DNA of 64,000 nt from Aquipseudomonas alcaligenes. Its GTDB lineage: Bacteria; Pseudomonadota; Gammaproteobacteria; Pseudomonadales; Pseudomonadaceae. A model generated the notes under the pieces. That model made no database searches, was not told the origin of the DNA, and saw nothing but the letters and a program-made list of their open reading frames with translations. The DNA lies in assembly GCF_900156545.1 (NCBI RefSeq), contig NZ_FTNW01000001.1:558001-622000 (forward strand), read 5' to 3'. Every line of letters starts with the position of its first letter. Position 1 is the first letter of the stretch. A program made the translations under genes and the position numbers. Positions 30,254 to 39,399 of this stretch are shown one piece after another.

Positions 30254-30868
30254 TTACCTCTTGTTCTTCAGGCTGGTGCCGAGCACCTGCAGGTAGGCCA
30301 CCAATGCGTCCATTTCGGTCTTGCCCTTGACGGACTCGCTGGCCGCGGCGACGTCAGCGTCGGTGTAGGGCACGCCAAGGGCGCGCAGGGCGGTCATCTT
30401 GGCGGCGGTGTCCTTGCCGTCGAGCTTGTTCTCAACCAGCCACGGGTAAGCCGGCATCTTGGACTCCGGTACCACATTGCGCGGGTTGTACAGGTGGGCG
30501 CGGTGCCAGTCGTCCGAGTAACGGCCGCCGACGCGAGCCAGGTCCGGGCCGGTACGCTTGGAGCCCCACAGGAAGGGGTGGTCCCAGACGCTCTCGCCGG
30601 CGACGGAGTAGTGGCCGTAGCGCTCGGTTTCGGCGCGGAACGGGCGGATCATCTGTGAGTGGCAGCCGACGCAGCCTTCCTTGATGTAGATGTCGCGGCC
30701 TTCCAGCTGCAGGGCGGTGTAGGGTTGCATGCCCTTGACCGGTTCGTTGACCACGTCCTGGAAGAACAGTGGGACGATCTGGGTCAGGCCGCCGATGCTC
30801 ACCGCCAGGACCATGGCGATGGCCAGCAGGCCGACGTTCTTCTCGAAAATTTCGTGTTTGCTGCTCAT
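30254..30868 (-). CDS. ccoO: cbb3 oxidase monohaem subunit CcoO (Anr-box operon)
   Basis: 204-residue monohaem subunit with N-terminal anchor and haem site [20 protein letters not shown]. It overlaps the ccoN stop by one base. Differences from the other CcoO are confined to the ends (for example [28 protein letters not shown], and [13 protein letters not shown] near the C-terminus). Confidence 0.96.
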   Translation of the reverse strand: MSSKHEIFEKNVGLLAIAMVLAVSIGGLTQIVPLFFQDVVNEPVKGMQPYTALQLEGRDIYIKEGCVGCHSQMIRPFRAETERYGHYSVAGESVWDHPFLWGSKRTGPDLARVGGRYSDDWHRAHLYNPRNVVPESKMPAYPWLVENKLDGKDTAAKMTALRALGVPYTDADVAAASESVKGKTEMDALVAYLQVLGTSLKNKR

Positions 30869-32307
30869 CAGTGGGCGACCTCTGCAGGAATCAGGGCTTC
30901 GCGGTCATATTCGGCCGGTTTGGCGGCGCGTACGGTCAGCCAGGTATTCCAGGCCATCAAGAACATGCCGAGCAGGAAGATGGCGCCACCCAGTACCCGC
31001 ACCACGAAGCCGATGTGGCTGGCCTCCAGGGCTTCGACGAAGGAGTAGGTGAGGGTGCCGTCGTCGTTGACCGCACGCCACATCAGGCCCTGAGTAATGC
31101 CGTTGACCCACATGGAGGCGATGTACAGCACGGTGCCGATGGTGGCCAGCCAGAAGTGCGAGTTGATCAGGCTGACGCTGTGCATCTGCTCGCGGCCGAA
31201 CACTTTCGGAATCAGGTGGTACAGCGAGCCGATGGAGATCATCGCTACCCAGCCGAGGGCGCCGGCATGTACGTGGCCAATGGTCCAGTCGGTGTAGTGG
31301 GAGAGGGCGTTGACGGTCTTGATGGCCATCATCGGGCCTTCGAAGGTGGACATGCCGTAGAAGGCCAGGGAAACCACCAGGAAGCGCAGGATGGGGTCGG
31401 AGCGCAGCTTATGCCAGGCACCGGACAGGGTCATCATGCCGTTGATCATGCCGCCCCAGGACGGAGCCAGCAGGACCAGGGACATCACCATGCCGAGGGA
31501 TTGTGCCCAGTCCGGCAGAGCGGTGTAGTGCAGGTGGTGCGGGCCGGCCCAGATGTACAGGGTGATCAGCGCCCAGAAGTGCACGATCGACAGGCGATAG
31601 GAGTACACCGGGCGTCCGGCCTGCTTGGGCACGAAGTAGTACATCATCCCCAGGAAGCCGGCGGTCAGGAAGAAGCCCACGGCGTTGTGGCCATACCACC
31701 ACTGCACCATGGCGTCGGTAGCGCCTGCATACAGGGAGTAGGACTTGGTCAGGCTGACCGGCAGTTCCAGGTTGTTGACCACATGCAGCATGGCCACGGT
31801 CAGGATGAAGCCGCCGAAGAACCAGTTGCCGACGTAGATATGCTTGGTCTTGCGCTTCATCAGCGTGCCGAAGAACACCACGGCATAGGCCACCCAGACG
31901 ATGGTGATCAGAATATCGATCGGCCATTCCAGCTCGGCATACTCTTTGGAGGTGGTGATGCCGAGTGGCAGCGTGACGGCTGCCAGCACGATCACCGCCT
32001 GCCAGCCCCAGAAGGTGAAGGCGGCGAGCTTGTCGGAGATCAGGCGGGTCTGGCAGGTCCGCTGCAGCGAGTAGTAGCTGGTGGCGAACAATGCGCAGCC
32101 GCCAAAGGCGAAGATCACCGCATTGGTATGCAGTGGGCGCAGGCGGCCGAAGCTGGTCCACGGCAAGTTGAAGTTCAGTTCGGGCCAGGCCAGTTGGGCG
32201 GCGATGAACACGCCGAGCCCCATCCCGACTATGCCCCAAACCACCGTCATAATGGCGAACTGGCGGACAACCTTATAGTTGTAGGCCGCAGTGCTGGTTG
32301 TGTTCAT
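30868..32307 (-). CDS. ccoN: cbb3 oxidase catalytic subunit CcoN (Anr-box operon)
   Basis: 479-residue catalytic subunit of the second cbb3 oxidase, with the same histidine ligands as the other CcoN (for example [15 protein letters not shown] and HVHAGALGW). The start [12 protein letters not shown] is preferred over a Met five codons upstream because it matches the family. A perfect Anr box lies 67-80 bp upstream, so this should be the low-oxygen-induced oxidase (the cco-2 position in P. aeruginosa). First gene of a three-gene operon ccoN-O-P. Confidence 0.96.
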   Translation of the reverse strand: MNTTSTAAYNYKVVRQFAIMTVVWGIVGMGLGVFIAAQLAWPELNFNLPWTSFGRLRPLHTNAVIFAFGGCALFATSYYSLQRTCQTRLISDKLAAFTFWGWQAVIVLAAVTLPLGITTSKEYAELEWPIDILITIVWVAYAVVFFGTLMKRKTKHIYVGNWFFGGFILTVAMLHVVNNLELPVSLTKSYSLYAGATDAMVQWWYGHNAVGFFLTAGFLGMMYYFVPKQAGRPVYSYRLSIVHFWALITLYIWAGPHHLHYTALPDWAQSLGMVMSLVLLAPSWGGMINGMMTLSGAWHKLRSDPILRFLVVSLAFYGMSTFEGPMMAIKTVNALSHYTDWTIGHVHAGALGWVAMISIGSLYHLIPKVFGREQMHSVSLINSHFWLATIGTVLYIASMWVNGITQGLMWRAVNDDGTLTYSFVEALEASHIGFVVRVLGGAIFLLGMFLMAWNTWLTVRAAKPAEYDREALIPAEVAH

Positions 32308-32373
32308 GTGTTGGGCTTCCATCCACGGTTATGAAAAGCAGGGCAAGCATGGGTAATGGCACGATGATGGTTA

Positions 32374-32387
32374 TTGACGAAGATCAA
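32374..32387. promoter_or_regulatory. Anr/FNR box before the upstream ccoNOP operon
   Basis: TTGACGAAGATCAA fits TTGAC-N4-ATCAA. It lies 67 bp upstream of the ccoN start and 40 bp upstream of the divergent hydrolase start. The distance suits activation of ccoN; it could affect both genes. Confidence 0.88.
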
Positions 32388-32426
32388 TGCCGCGCACGGG
32401 GATGGCTGTGGAACGGGGCGGGCGGA

Positions 32427-33017
32427 ATGTCGCAGGCCACTCTGATCCTCGCTCACGGCGCCGGCGCACCGATGGATAGCGAGTTCATGCAAGGCATGGC
32501 CGAGCGGCTGGCGATGCGTGGCGTGAGCGTTCTGCGCTTCGAGTTTCCCTACATGGCGGCGAGGCGTGCGGGAGGTGGCAAGCGCCCGCCCAATCCGCAG
32601 GCGCAGCTGCTGGATTGCTGGCGTGATGTCTACCGGCAGGTGCGGGCTGCGGTTGCGGGGCCGCTGGCCATTGGTGGCAAGTCAATGGGAGGGCGCATGG
32701 CCAGTTTGCTGGCGGACGAGTTGGGCGCCGATGCCTTGGTGTGCCTGGGGTATCCCTTCTATGCCGCCGGCAAGCCAGAGAAGCCGAGGGTGGCGCACTT
32801 GGCCGGATTGCACACGCGTAGCCTGATCGTTCAGGGCGAGCGTGATGCGCTGGGCAATCGCGAGACTGTCAGCGGCTATAGCCTGGCGCCCGGCATCACG
32901 CTGGAGTGGCTGACAGCAGCCGACCACGATCTCAAGCCGCTCAAGGCGTCAGGCCTGACTCACACGCAGCACCTGCAGCGGGCTGCGGAGCGGGTGGCCG
33001 CCTTCCTGAACAGTTGA
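32427..33017 (+). CDS. Alpha/beta-hydrolase family protein (KANL3/Tex30-like)
   Basis: 196-residue predicted hydrolase. It begins MSQATLILAHGAGAPMDSEFM, where HGAGAP is the oxyanion-hole strand typical of this family, and has the nucleophile elbow IGGKSMGGR with Ser near residue 87, GYPFYAAGKPEKPR, the acid region IVQGERDALG and a C-terminal His in AADHDLKPLK. The triad Ser-Asp-His is therefore complete. Substrate unknown. It is divergent from ccoN; the same hydrolase neighbours cco in other pseudomonads as I recall. The start was chosen for the GGGCGGGCGGA ribosome-binding site. Confidence 0.85.
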   Translation: MSQATLILAHGAGAPMDSEFMQGMAERLAMRGVSVLRFEFPYMAARRAGGGKRPPNPQAQLLDCWRDVYRQVRAAVAGPLAIGGKSMGGRMASLLADELGADALVCLGYPFYAAGKPEKPRVAHLAGLHTRSLIVQGERDALGNRETVSGYSLAPGITLEWLTAADHDLKPLKASGLTHTQHLQRAAERVAAFLNS

Positions 33018-33025
33018 GGTTGCAG

Positions 33026-33047
33026 GGCCGGCGATAGCCGGCCTTTT
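33026..33047 (+). terminator. Rho-independent terminator after the hydrolase gene
   Basis: GGCCGGC / GCCGGCC stem with GATA loop followed by TTTT, 9 bp after the hydrolase stop. Confidence 0.85.
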
Positions 33048-33061
33048 GGTGAGTCAGCTGC

Positions 33062-34627
33062 TCAGCGATTGAAGCGCTCCACCAGCGAATACTGATCCTG
33101 GGCGGTTGAGGTCAATGCCTCGCTGAGCTGCGCGGTGCTCTGTGCTTCGCCAGCCGTCTGGTCGGCGAGCTGGGCGATCGTGGTGATGTTCTGGTTGATC
33201 TCGTCGGCCACCGCGCTCTGCTCCTCGGCGGCGGCGGCGATCTGGTTGGCCATGTCGCTGATATTGGCGACCGCTGCGCTGATGCCGGCCAGTGCCTGGT
33301 CGGCCTGCAGAACGCGCTCCACCCCTTGGTCGGCCTGCTTGCGGCCGATCTCCATGGTCATCACTGCCTCTTCCGCAGTGCGCTGCAGCTTGGCGATCAG
33401 GGCGTGGATCTGGCCTGTCGACTCGGCGGTACGTTGTGCCAGCGAGCGCACCTCGTCGGCGACTACGGCGAAACCGCGGCCCATCTCCCCGGCGCGTGCC
33501 GCCTCGATGGCGGCATTCAGGGCGAGCAGGTTGGTCTGGTCGGCGATGCCCTTGATGACGTCGACGACGCCGCCAATCTCGTTGCTGTCCTGGGCCAGGC
33601 GCGAGACGGTCTCTCCGGTTTCGCTGACTGAAAGCGACAGACGCTGGATAGCCTCCCGGGTTTCGGTCGTCACGTTGCGCCCCTCACCGGTGAGGCGGTT
33701 GGCTTCCTGGGTGGCGATGGCGGTGCGCGCCACATTGCTCGCCACCTCCAGGGTGGTGGCCGCCATCTCGTTGATCGCGGTGGCTACCTGCTCGGTTTCC
33801 ATACGCTGGCGCTCCAGGCCGGCCGAGCTGTTATGGGCCAGGTGGTCGGCCTGGCGGGCCTGGCTGGTCAGACGTTCGGCGGTGTCCTGCAGGCGAGTCA
33901 GGCAGGTTTTCAGGCGCGCCTCCTGGCTGAGCATGGCCATTTCCAGGCGCGCCTCGGCGCCGCGGCTGTCGGTGTACATCTGGGCGATCAGCGGATCCGA
34001 GGTGGTCTGCTCGGCCAGGCGCAGCAGACGCTTGACCCCGCGGTTCTGCCAGCCCAGGCCTGCCAGGCCCAGTGGCACCGAGAGCAGTGCGGCGAGCAGG
34101 AAGCCCCAGGTCGAGCCAATCCAGTGGCCGATGAGGAAGCCGATCTGACTGATCAGGATGAACGGCAGCCAGGCTTGCAGGACCGGCAGCCAGCGGTCGG
34201 TGCTGGGGATGGCCGGCTTGCCCGTGTTGATACGAGCGTACAGCGCTTCGGCGCGGCGCACCTGTTCGGCGCTCGGCTTGACCCGCACCGACTCGTAACC
34301 GACCACCTGGCCCTTGTCCAGAATGGGCGTGACGTAGGCATTGACCCAGTAATGGTCGCCGTTCTTGCTGCGGTTCTTCACCACGCCCATCCAGGGGCGA
34401 CCCTTCTTCAGGGTCTGCCACATGTGCTCGAAGACGGCAGGCGGTACATCCGGGTGGCGCACGATGTTGTGCGGCGCTCGCATCAGCTCCTCGCGCTCGA
34501 AACCGCTGATCTCGATGAAGGCCTGATTGCAATAAGTGATCTGGCCTTTCAGATCGGTGGTGGAAATCAGTCGCTGCTGCGCAGGGAAGGTGCGTTCGCG
34601 CTGGGTAACGGGCTGGTTGTTTCGCAT
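33062..34627 (-). CDS. aer: Aerotaxis receptor Aer
   Basis: 521-residue energy/oxygen chemoreceptor. The N-terminus is a PAS domain like that of Aer, expected to bind FAD ([67 protein letters not shown]). A hydrophobic hairpin follows at residues about 145-190, then the methyl-accepting domain with the kinase-contact tip [24 protein letters not shown]. There is no periplasmic sensor domain, so it senses from the cytoplasm. Its place next to cco matches P. aeruginosa aer. I saw no full Anr box directly upstream. Confidence 0.93.
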   Translation of the reverse strand: MRNNQPVTQRERTFPAQQRLISTTDLKGQITYCNQAFIEISGFEREELMRAPHNIVRHPDVPPAVFEHMWQTLKKGRPWMGVVKNRSKNGDHYWVNAYVTPILDKGQVVGYESVRVKPSAEQVRRAEALYARINTGKPAIPSTDRWLPVLQAWLPFILISQIGFLIGHWIGSTWGFLLAALLSVPLGLAGLGWQNRGVKRLLRLAEQTTSDPLIAQMYTDSRGAEARLEMAMLSQEARLKTCLTRLQDTAERLTSQARQADHLAHNSSAGLERQRMETEQVATAINEMAATTLEVASNVARTAIATQEANRLTGEGRNVTTETREAIQRLSLSVSETGETVSRLAQDSNEIGGVVDVIKGIADQTNLLALNAAIEAARAGEMGRGFAVVADEVRSLAQRTAESTGQIHALIAKLQRTAEEAVMTMEIGRKQADQGVERVLQADQALAGISAAVANISDMANQIAAAAEEQSAVADEINQNITTIAQLADQTAGEAQSTAQLSEALTSTAQDQYSLVERFNR

Positions 34628-35045
34628 GCCTGTCGCTTCTTGATCCTGTGGCTAGTCCCCGACGGATCGGCCGGAGCAGGGGAAAGTTTAGCTGGAGTCA
34701 CGCGCTTGCGGGGAGAAGAAGTTGTCCGCCTGGATAGGAAAATATCGCTGTGCAACTTTCGGTATTTTTCCGGAAGTTATAAGGGTTAATGAAACCAATA
34801 TTGTTGGGTTTGGTCGGATGTCACTTTTTATTCATCTTGGGTAATGGGGTGGGATAATTAAGTCGCGCGGGATTGCTCGACTATTTTTGACGTCATAAAA
34901 ATGTCGTTATGGTGTTTTTTGTTACCTTATCGGCCGTTTTATTCCGTGTTGTGCCCAGGGAAAATTAGGTGTTACTTTCTATTTTTTCGGCTGTATGCTG
35001 CATTCCAGAGCAGCTGCTTCATTGTGGTGCCAAAAAAATGGCATT

Positions 35046-35061
35046 TGTGATCACGATCACG
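35046..35061. promoter_or_regulatory. CRP/Vfr-like site upstream of algD
   Basis: TGTGATCACGATCACG fits TGTGA-N6-TCACA with one mismatch in the last base. It lies 62 bp upstream of the -35 element of the AlgU-type promoter, a normal distance for an activator site. Confidence 0.55.
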
Positions 35062-35122
35062 CGTTACTCTCGGTAACTAGGTTACTGTTTTAAAAAGAAT
35101 AACTTTCTAATTGTCGTGCGAG

Positions 35123-35150
35123 GAACTTAGTTGCCTCACATGGCATCTGT
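35123..35150 (+). promoter_or_regulatory. AlgU (sigma-22, RpoE-like) promoter of algD
   Basis: A perfect -35 GAACTT (35123-35128) is followed after 17 bp by TCTGT (35146-35150), four of five matches to the TCTGA -10. Transcription would start near 35157 and give a leader of about 165 nt. A second GAACTT at 35169-35174 has no matching -10. Confidence 0.7.
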
Positions 35151-35320
35151 TTTGCTCCCTGCCAAGTTGAACTTTCGGCCATGGCTTGTGCCGAAGCGGA
35201 AGTTGTTTTGCAGCGGTAGTAGAGAACCGTGGAGTTCGTAGTCCCAGTAGTCGGTCTCGCGAAGTGTGCCGGTCAGCCGTGTGGCGGCCGTCTCGATCAA
35301 CGCAAGGAGGAGATCGCTCG

Positions 35321-36631
35321 ATGCGCATCAGCATTTTTGGATTGGGTTATGTAGGGGCCGTCTGTGCAGGATGCCTGTCGGCCAGGGGGCATCAGATCAT
35401 CGGTGTGGACGTTCAGCCGCTGAAGATCGAACTGATCAATAGCGGCAAGTCGCCGATTGTCGAGCCTGGGCTGGAGGATTTGCTGCGCAAGGGGGTTAGC
35501 AGCGGTAACCTGCGTGGTACGCTGGATGTGCGCGAGGCCGTGCTGGAGACCGACATCTCCTTCCTCGCGCCACCGACGCCGAGCAAGCGCAACGGTGATC
35601 TCGATGTGTCCTACATCGAAGAGGTGTGCCAGCAGATCGGTCGGGTCCTGCCCGAGAAGAGCACCCGCCACACCGTGGTGGTGCGCAGCACCGTACTGCC
35701 GGGCACCCTGCGCAACGTGGTGATCCCGACCCTGGAAAAATACTCCGGGCTGGTCGCCGGCAAGGATTTCGGCGTAGCGGTGAATCCCGAGTTCCTGCGC
35801 GAGAGCACCGCCATCAAGGACTACGACTTCCCGGCCATGACCGTGATCGGCGAGCTGGACCAGACTTCCGGCGACCTGCTGGAGGCCATCTACAGCGAGC
35901 TGGACGCACCGATCATCCGCAAGACCGTCGAGGTCGCCGAGATGATCAAGTACACCTGCAACGTCTGGCATGCGACCAAGATCACATTCGCCAACGAGAT
36001 CGGCAACATCGCCAAGGCGGTGGGCGTCGATGGTCGCGAGGTGATGGAAGTGATCTGCCAGGATCACAAGCTCAACCTGTCCAAGTACTACATGCGTCCG
36101 GGTTTTGCCTTCGGCGGCTCCTGCCTGCCTAAGGACGTGCGCGCCCTGAACTACCGCGCCACCCAGCTGGACGTCGACTCGCCGCTGATCAGCTCGCTGA
36201 TGCCCAGCAACGAAGCGCAGGTACGCAATGCCTACAACCTGATCGCCAGCCAGGACAAGCGCAAGATCGCGCTGCTCGGGCTGAGCTTCAAGGCGGGCAC
36301 CGATGACCTGCGCGAGAGCCCGCTGGTCGAGCTGGCCGAGATGCTGATCGGCAAGGGCTTCGACCTGAAAATCTTCGACCGCAATGTCGAATATGCACGC
36401 GTCCACGGTGCCAACCGCGATTACATCGAGTCGAAGATCCCGCACGTATCCTCGTTGCTGCGCGCCGACCTCAATCAGGTGGTGGCCGATGCTGACGTGA
36501 TCGTGCTCGGTAACGGTGACGAGTTGTTCGAGACCGTGGTGCAGCAGCTACCCCCCGGCAAGAAGCTGATCGATCTGGTGGGCTTCATGCGCCAGTGCAG
36601 CGACGAGGTCAAGGAAGGCCTCTGCTGGTAG
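35321..36631 (+). CDS. algD: GDP-mannose 6-dehydrogenase
   Basis: NAD-dependent enzyme oxidising GDP-mannose to GDP-mannuronic acid, the committed alginate precursor step. 436 residues, the same length as in P. aeruginosa. The N-terminal Rossmann motif is GLGYVGAVCAGCL, the catalytic cysteine is in FAFGGSCLPKDVRAL near residue 268, and the C-terminal part has LLGLSFKAGTDDLRESP. The AAGGAGG at 35304-35310 sets the start; an open extension upstream is rejected. First gene of the operon, behind the AlgU-type promoter. Confidence 0.98.
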   Translation: MRISIFGLGYVGAVCAGCLSARGHQIIGVDVQPLKIELINSGKSPIVEPGLEDLLRKGVSSGNLRGTLDVREAVLETDISFLAPPTPSKRNGDLDVSYIEEVCQQIGRVLPEKSTRHTVVVRSTVLPGTLRNVVIPTLEKYSGLVAGKDFGVAVNPEFLRESTAIKDYDFPAMTVIGELDQTSGDLLEAIYSELDAPIIRKTVEVAEMIKYTCNVWHATKITFANEIGNIAKAVGVDGREVMEVICQDHKLNLSKYYMRPGFAFGGSCLPKDVRALNYRATQLDVDSPLISSLMPSNEAQVRNAYNLIASQDKRKIALLGLSFKAGTDDLRESPLVELAEMLIGKGFDLKIFDRNVEYARVHGANRDYIESKIPHVSSLLRADLNQVVADADVIVLGNGDELFETVVQQLPPGKKLIDLVGFMRQCSDEVKEGLCW

Positions 36632-36666
36632 CCCAGGCTACCGCTGGAACTGTGCACCGGGCGTAG

Positions 36667-36679
36667 AACAACAACAACA
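36667..36679 (+). promoter_or_regulatory. Candidate Hfq/Crc CA motif between algD and alg8
   Basis: AACAACAACAACA fits the AAnAAnAA pattern bound by Hfq with Crc in pseudomonad mRNAs. It lies 43 nt before the alg8 start codon, followed by a CCCCGTT...AACGGGG dyad, in a 91-bp gap. Confidence 0.4.
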
Positions 36680-36722
36680 GCGCCCCCGTTGCAGAGCTGT
36701 AACCTAACGGGGTTGGCGAAAA

Positions 36723-38204
36723 ATGGATGATCTCAAAGGGCGCCTGTTTCAGGGCGCCGGGTGGCTTTTTTACCTTGCGATATTGGGCGGCATGGCCTTG
36801 CTGCTGCCGCATAGCGTGTTCGATCCGCAATCCACGGACTTCCTGCTGCTGCTCGGGGCTGTGGGGGTCTGGCGCTATTCGATGGGGGCCATCCACTATG
36901 TGCGTGGGGTGATCTTCCTCTATCTGGTGTACCCCTATTACCGGCGCAAGGCCCGCAAGCTTGGTGCCTCGGCCGATCCTTCGCATGTGTTCCTGATGGT
37001 CACCAGCTTCCGCATCGATGCGCTGACCACGGCCGCGGTGTATCGCTCGGTGATCCAGGAAGCCATCGACTGCGGCTACCCGAGCACCGTGGTGTGCTCG
37101 ATCGTCGAACTCTCCGACGAGCTGCTGGTGAAGAACCTGTGGGCCGCGCTGGCGCCGCCGGAGCGGGTCAAGCTGAACTTCGTGCGGATTCCCGGTACTG
37201 GCAAGCGCGATGGTCTGGCGCAGGGCTTCCGCGCCATCTCGCGGGCGCATCCGGACGAAAGTGCGGTGGTCGCGGTGATCGACGGCGACACCGTGCTGAG
37301 CGCCGGCGTGGTGCGCAAGACGGTTCCTTACTTCAAGCTGTTCGACAACCTGGGCGGGCTCACCACCAACGAGTTCTGCGAAGTGCGCGGCGGCTACATC
37401 ATGGAGGAGTGGCACAAGCTGCGCTTCGCTCAGCGCCACATCAACATGTGCTCCATGGCCCTGTCCAAGCGCGTGCTGACCCTGACCGGGCGCATGTCGG
37501 TATTCCGTGCCCAGGTGGTCACCGATGCCGGCTTCATTGCCGATGTGGAGAACGATCACCTCGAGCACTGGCGCCTGGGGCGCTTCAAGTTCCTCACCGG
37601 CGACGACAAGTCCAGCTGGTACAGCCTGATGCGCCTGGGCTACGACACCTTCTACGTGCCGGATGCAGCGATCAACACGGTCGAGCACCCGCCGGAGAAG
37701 AGCTTCATCAAGGCCAGTCGCAAGCTGATGTTCCGCTGGTACGGCAACAACCTGCGGCAGAACTCGCGGGCGCTGCGGCTCGGCACCGGCCATCTGGGGC
37801 TGTTCACCAGCGTGGTGCTGCTCGATCAGCGGGTGTCCATGTGGACCAGCCTGCTCGGCCCGGCCGTGGCCATCGTGGCGAGCATCAAGTACGGCTTCGC
37901 CTACCTGCTCATCTACATGCTGTGGATAGGTCTCACCCGCCTGGTGCTGACCCTGCTGCTGCTGGCCTCCGGACACCGCATAGGTCCGGCTTATCCACTG
38001 ATCCTTTATTACAACCAGATCGTCGGCGCACTGGTGAAGGTCTACGTGTTCTTCCGCCTCGACCAGCAGTCGTGGACCCGCCAGAAGACCAAGCTCGATC
38101 GCGGCCTGGGCGGTTTCCAGACGTGGTTCAACACCTGGTCGTCGCGCGCCATGACCTTTTCGGCTGCCAGCGTTTTCGCCGCCACCCTGATGTGGGTGGT
38201 CTGA
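36723..38204 (+). CDS. alg8: Alginate synthase catalytic subunit Alg8
   Basis: Inner-membrane family-2 glycosyltransferase polymerising mannuronate from GDP-mannuronate, 493 residues. Membrane segments flank the cytoplasmic domain (near residues 12-65 and 370-490). Catalytic features are [13 protein letters not shown] (D-x-D), the acceptor Asp in VENDHLEHW and the QxxRW-like motif [11 protein letters not shown]. It works with Alg44, which supplies c-di-GMP control. Confidence 0.97.
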   Translation: MDDLKGRLFQGAGWLFYLAILGGMALLLPHSVFDPQSTDFLLLLGAVGVWRYSMGAIHYVRGVIFLYLVYPYYRRKARKLGASADPSHVFLMVTSFRIDALTTAAVYRSVIQEAIDCGYPSTVVCSIVELSDELLVKNLWAALAPPERVKLNFVRIPGTGKRDGLAQGFRAISRAHPDESAVVAVIDGDTVLSAGVVRKTVPYFKLFDNLGGLTTNEFCEVRGGYIMEEWHKLRFAQRHINMCSMALSKRVLTLTGRMSVFRAQVVTDAGFIADVENDHLEHWRLGRFKFLTGDDKSSWYSLMRLGYDTFYVPDAAINTVEHPPEKSFIKASRKLMFRWYGNNLRQNSRALRLGTGHLGLFTSVVLLDQRVSMWTSLLGPAVAIVASIKYGFAYLLIYMLWIGLTRLVLTLLLLASGHRIGPAYPLILYYNQIVGALVKVYVFFRLDQQSWTRQKTKLDRGLGGFQTWFNTWSSRAMTFSAASVFAATLMWVV

Positions 38205-38244
38205 CCCGGCCCCATTCAATTTGCAGTTTGCACAAGGAACGAAG

Positions 38245-39399
38245 ATGAACGCAGTGATCAGCCCGAACAGCAATGTGGTCCATGAAGCCGAAGCCCAGCG
38301 CCAGTACGCGCGCCTCAAACTGCCGGCGAAGATTCGCTATCGCACCCCGCAAGGCCAGGAACTGGAGGCGCAACTGCTCGACCTGTCGGTGGGCGGTTTC
38401 GGTTTCCAGCCGGGCAATACGCTGCTCAGCGAGGGCCAGCGTTTCCACGGCAAGCTGATGTTCGAAGTCGAAGGCATCGGCTTCGCCATGGACGTGCAGT
38501 TCCAGGTCCGCTCGCTGGTCGACGGCAAGCGTGCCGGCTGCGAGTTCCACGAGCTGCGCCCGCGCGAGATCGCGGCGCTGCGCTACCTGATCAGCTCTTT
38601 CCTCAGTGGCGAGCTGGTCAATGTCGGCGACCTGATCAGCACCCTGCAGCGCGAAAACTTCACCAAACCGCGCAAAGGCAAGGGTGACGACAAGATGAGC
38701 CTGGCCGCCAGGATCAAGGCGCTCAGCCTGAGCCTGAGCATCTTCCTGGTCGGCGTGGCGGCGAGCAGCTATGTGCTCTACCAGCTGTACGACGTGTACT
38801 TCATCACCCATGCCGATTCCGCCCAGGTCTCGGTTCCGGGTCAGCAGGTGTCCATGCCGCGCGAGGGCACGGTGCAGAGCCTGGTTAAGGTCGGTGACAC
38901 GGTCGCCAAGGGCGCCCCGGTGGGCACGTTCTCGTCCAGCGCGCTGGACGTACTGAAGAACGTGCTGAAACCGGAGGAGATGGCTCCCGACAATCTGCAG
39001 CGGCTGTTCGACAAGAGCTTCCAGGGCACCCTGACCAGCCCCTGCGACTGCCGGGTGGTGGCACAGCTGGTCGGCGATGGCCAGGTAGCGGCCAAGGGCG
39101 CTGCGGTGTTCATGATGGCGCCGGTCGATGCCGTGGCCACGGTCGAAGCGCGCTTCCCCTATCGCGCCTTCGACGAGCTGCAGCCGGGCAGCCCGGTGAA
39201 CTTCCTGGTGGCCGGCGAGAGCGAGCCGCGCAGCGGGCGCATCAGCACCCTGGCGCTGCAGGACGGCGGCCTGGCTTCGGATATCCGCGTCGCCATTCAG
39301 CCTGACCAGCCGCTGGCCACTGAGCTGGCCAAGCGTCCGGTGGACGTGCGCATCCAGCCGCTGGGCGGGCTGTTCGACAGCGTGGCGGCCGGCAAATGA
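38245..39399 (+). CDS. alg44: Alginate synthase c-di-GMP receptor Alg44
   Basis: 384-residue protein joining a cytoplasmic PilZ domain to a periplasmic HlyD-like domain. The c-di-GMP ligands are seen as R19-x3-R23 (RQYAR) and D46-x-S48-x2-G (DLSVGG). A membrane helix lies near residues 165-185 (SLSIFLVGVAASSYVLYQLY), and a biotinyl/HlyD fold follows (VPGQQVSMPREGTVQSLVKVGDTVAKG). In P. aeruginosa c-di-GMP bound to Alg44 is essential for polymerisation. It overlaps algK by 4 bp (ATGA). Confidence 0.97.
   Translation: MNAVISPNSNVVHEAEAQRQYARLKLPAKIRYRTPQGQELEAQLLDLSVGGFGFQPGNTLLSEGQRFHGKLMFEVEGIGFAMDVQFQVRSLVDGKRAGCEFHELRPREIAALRYLISSFLSGELVNVGDLISTLQRENFTKPRKGKGDDKMSLAARIKALSLSLSIFLVGVAASSYVLYQLYDVYFITHADSAQVSVPGQQVSMPREGTVQSLVKVGDTVAKGAPVGTFSSSALDVLKNVLKPEEMAPDNLQRLFDKSFQGTLTSPCDCRVVAQLVGDGQVAAKGAAVFMMAPVDAVATVEARFPYRAFDELQPGSPVNFLVAGESEPRSGRISTLALQDGGLASDIRVAIQPDQPLATELAKRPVDVRIQPLGGLFDSVAAGK

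Larger units (their letters stand above)
34628..35320 (+). promoter_or_regulatory. AT-rich control region upstream of algD
   Basis: 693 bp without a credible gene. Bases about 34790-35110 are markedly AT-rich against the GC-rich genes around them, with A and T runs. It contains four GTTAC/GTAAC-type words (near 34920, 34970, 35063-35086), a TGCCA-A7-TGGCA hairpin near 35027-35045, a CRP/Vfr-like dyad and an AlgU-type promoter. In P. aeruginosa the algD promoter is also long and bound by AlgU, AlgR, AlgB and AmrZ; I did not find a clear AlgR site here. Confidence 0.75.

Noticed and set aside
35169-35191. Second AlgU promoter from the second GAACTT before algD
   Set aside because: No TC-type -10 at 16-17 bp spacing.
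35186-35320. N-terminal extension of AlgD
   Set aside because: A strong AAGGAGG site and exact match to the known AlgD length support the start at 35321.
35107-35334. Small minus-strand frame (75 codons) over the algD promoter
   Set aside because: No ribosome-binding site or family features, and it covers the AlgU promoter and leader.
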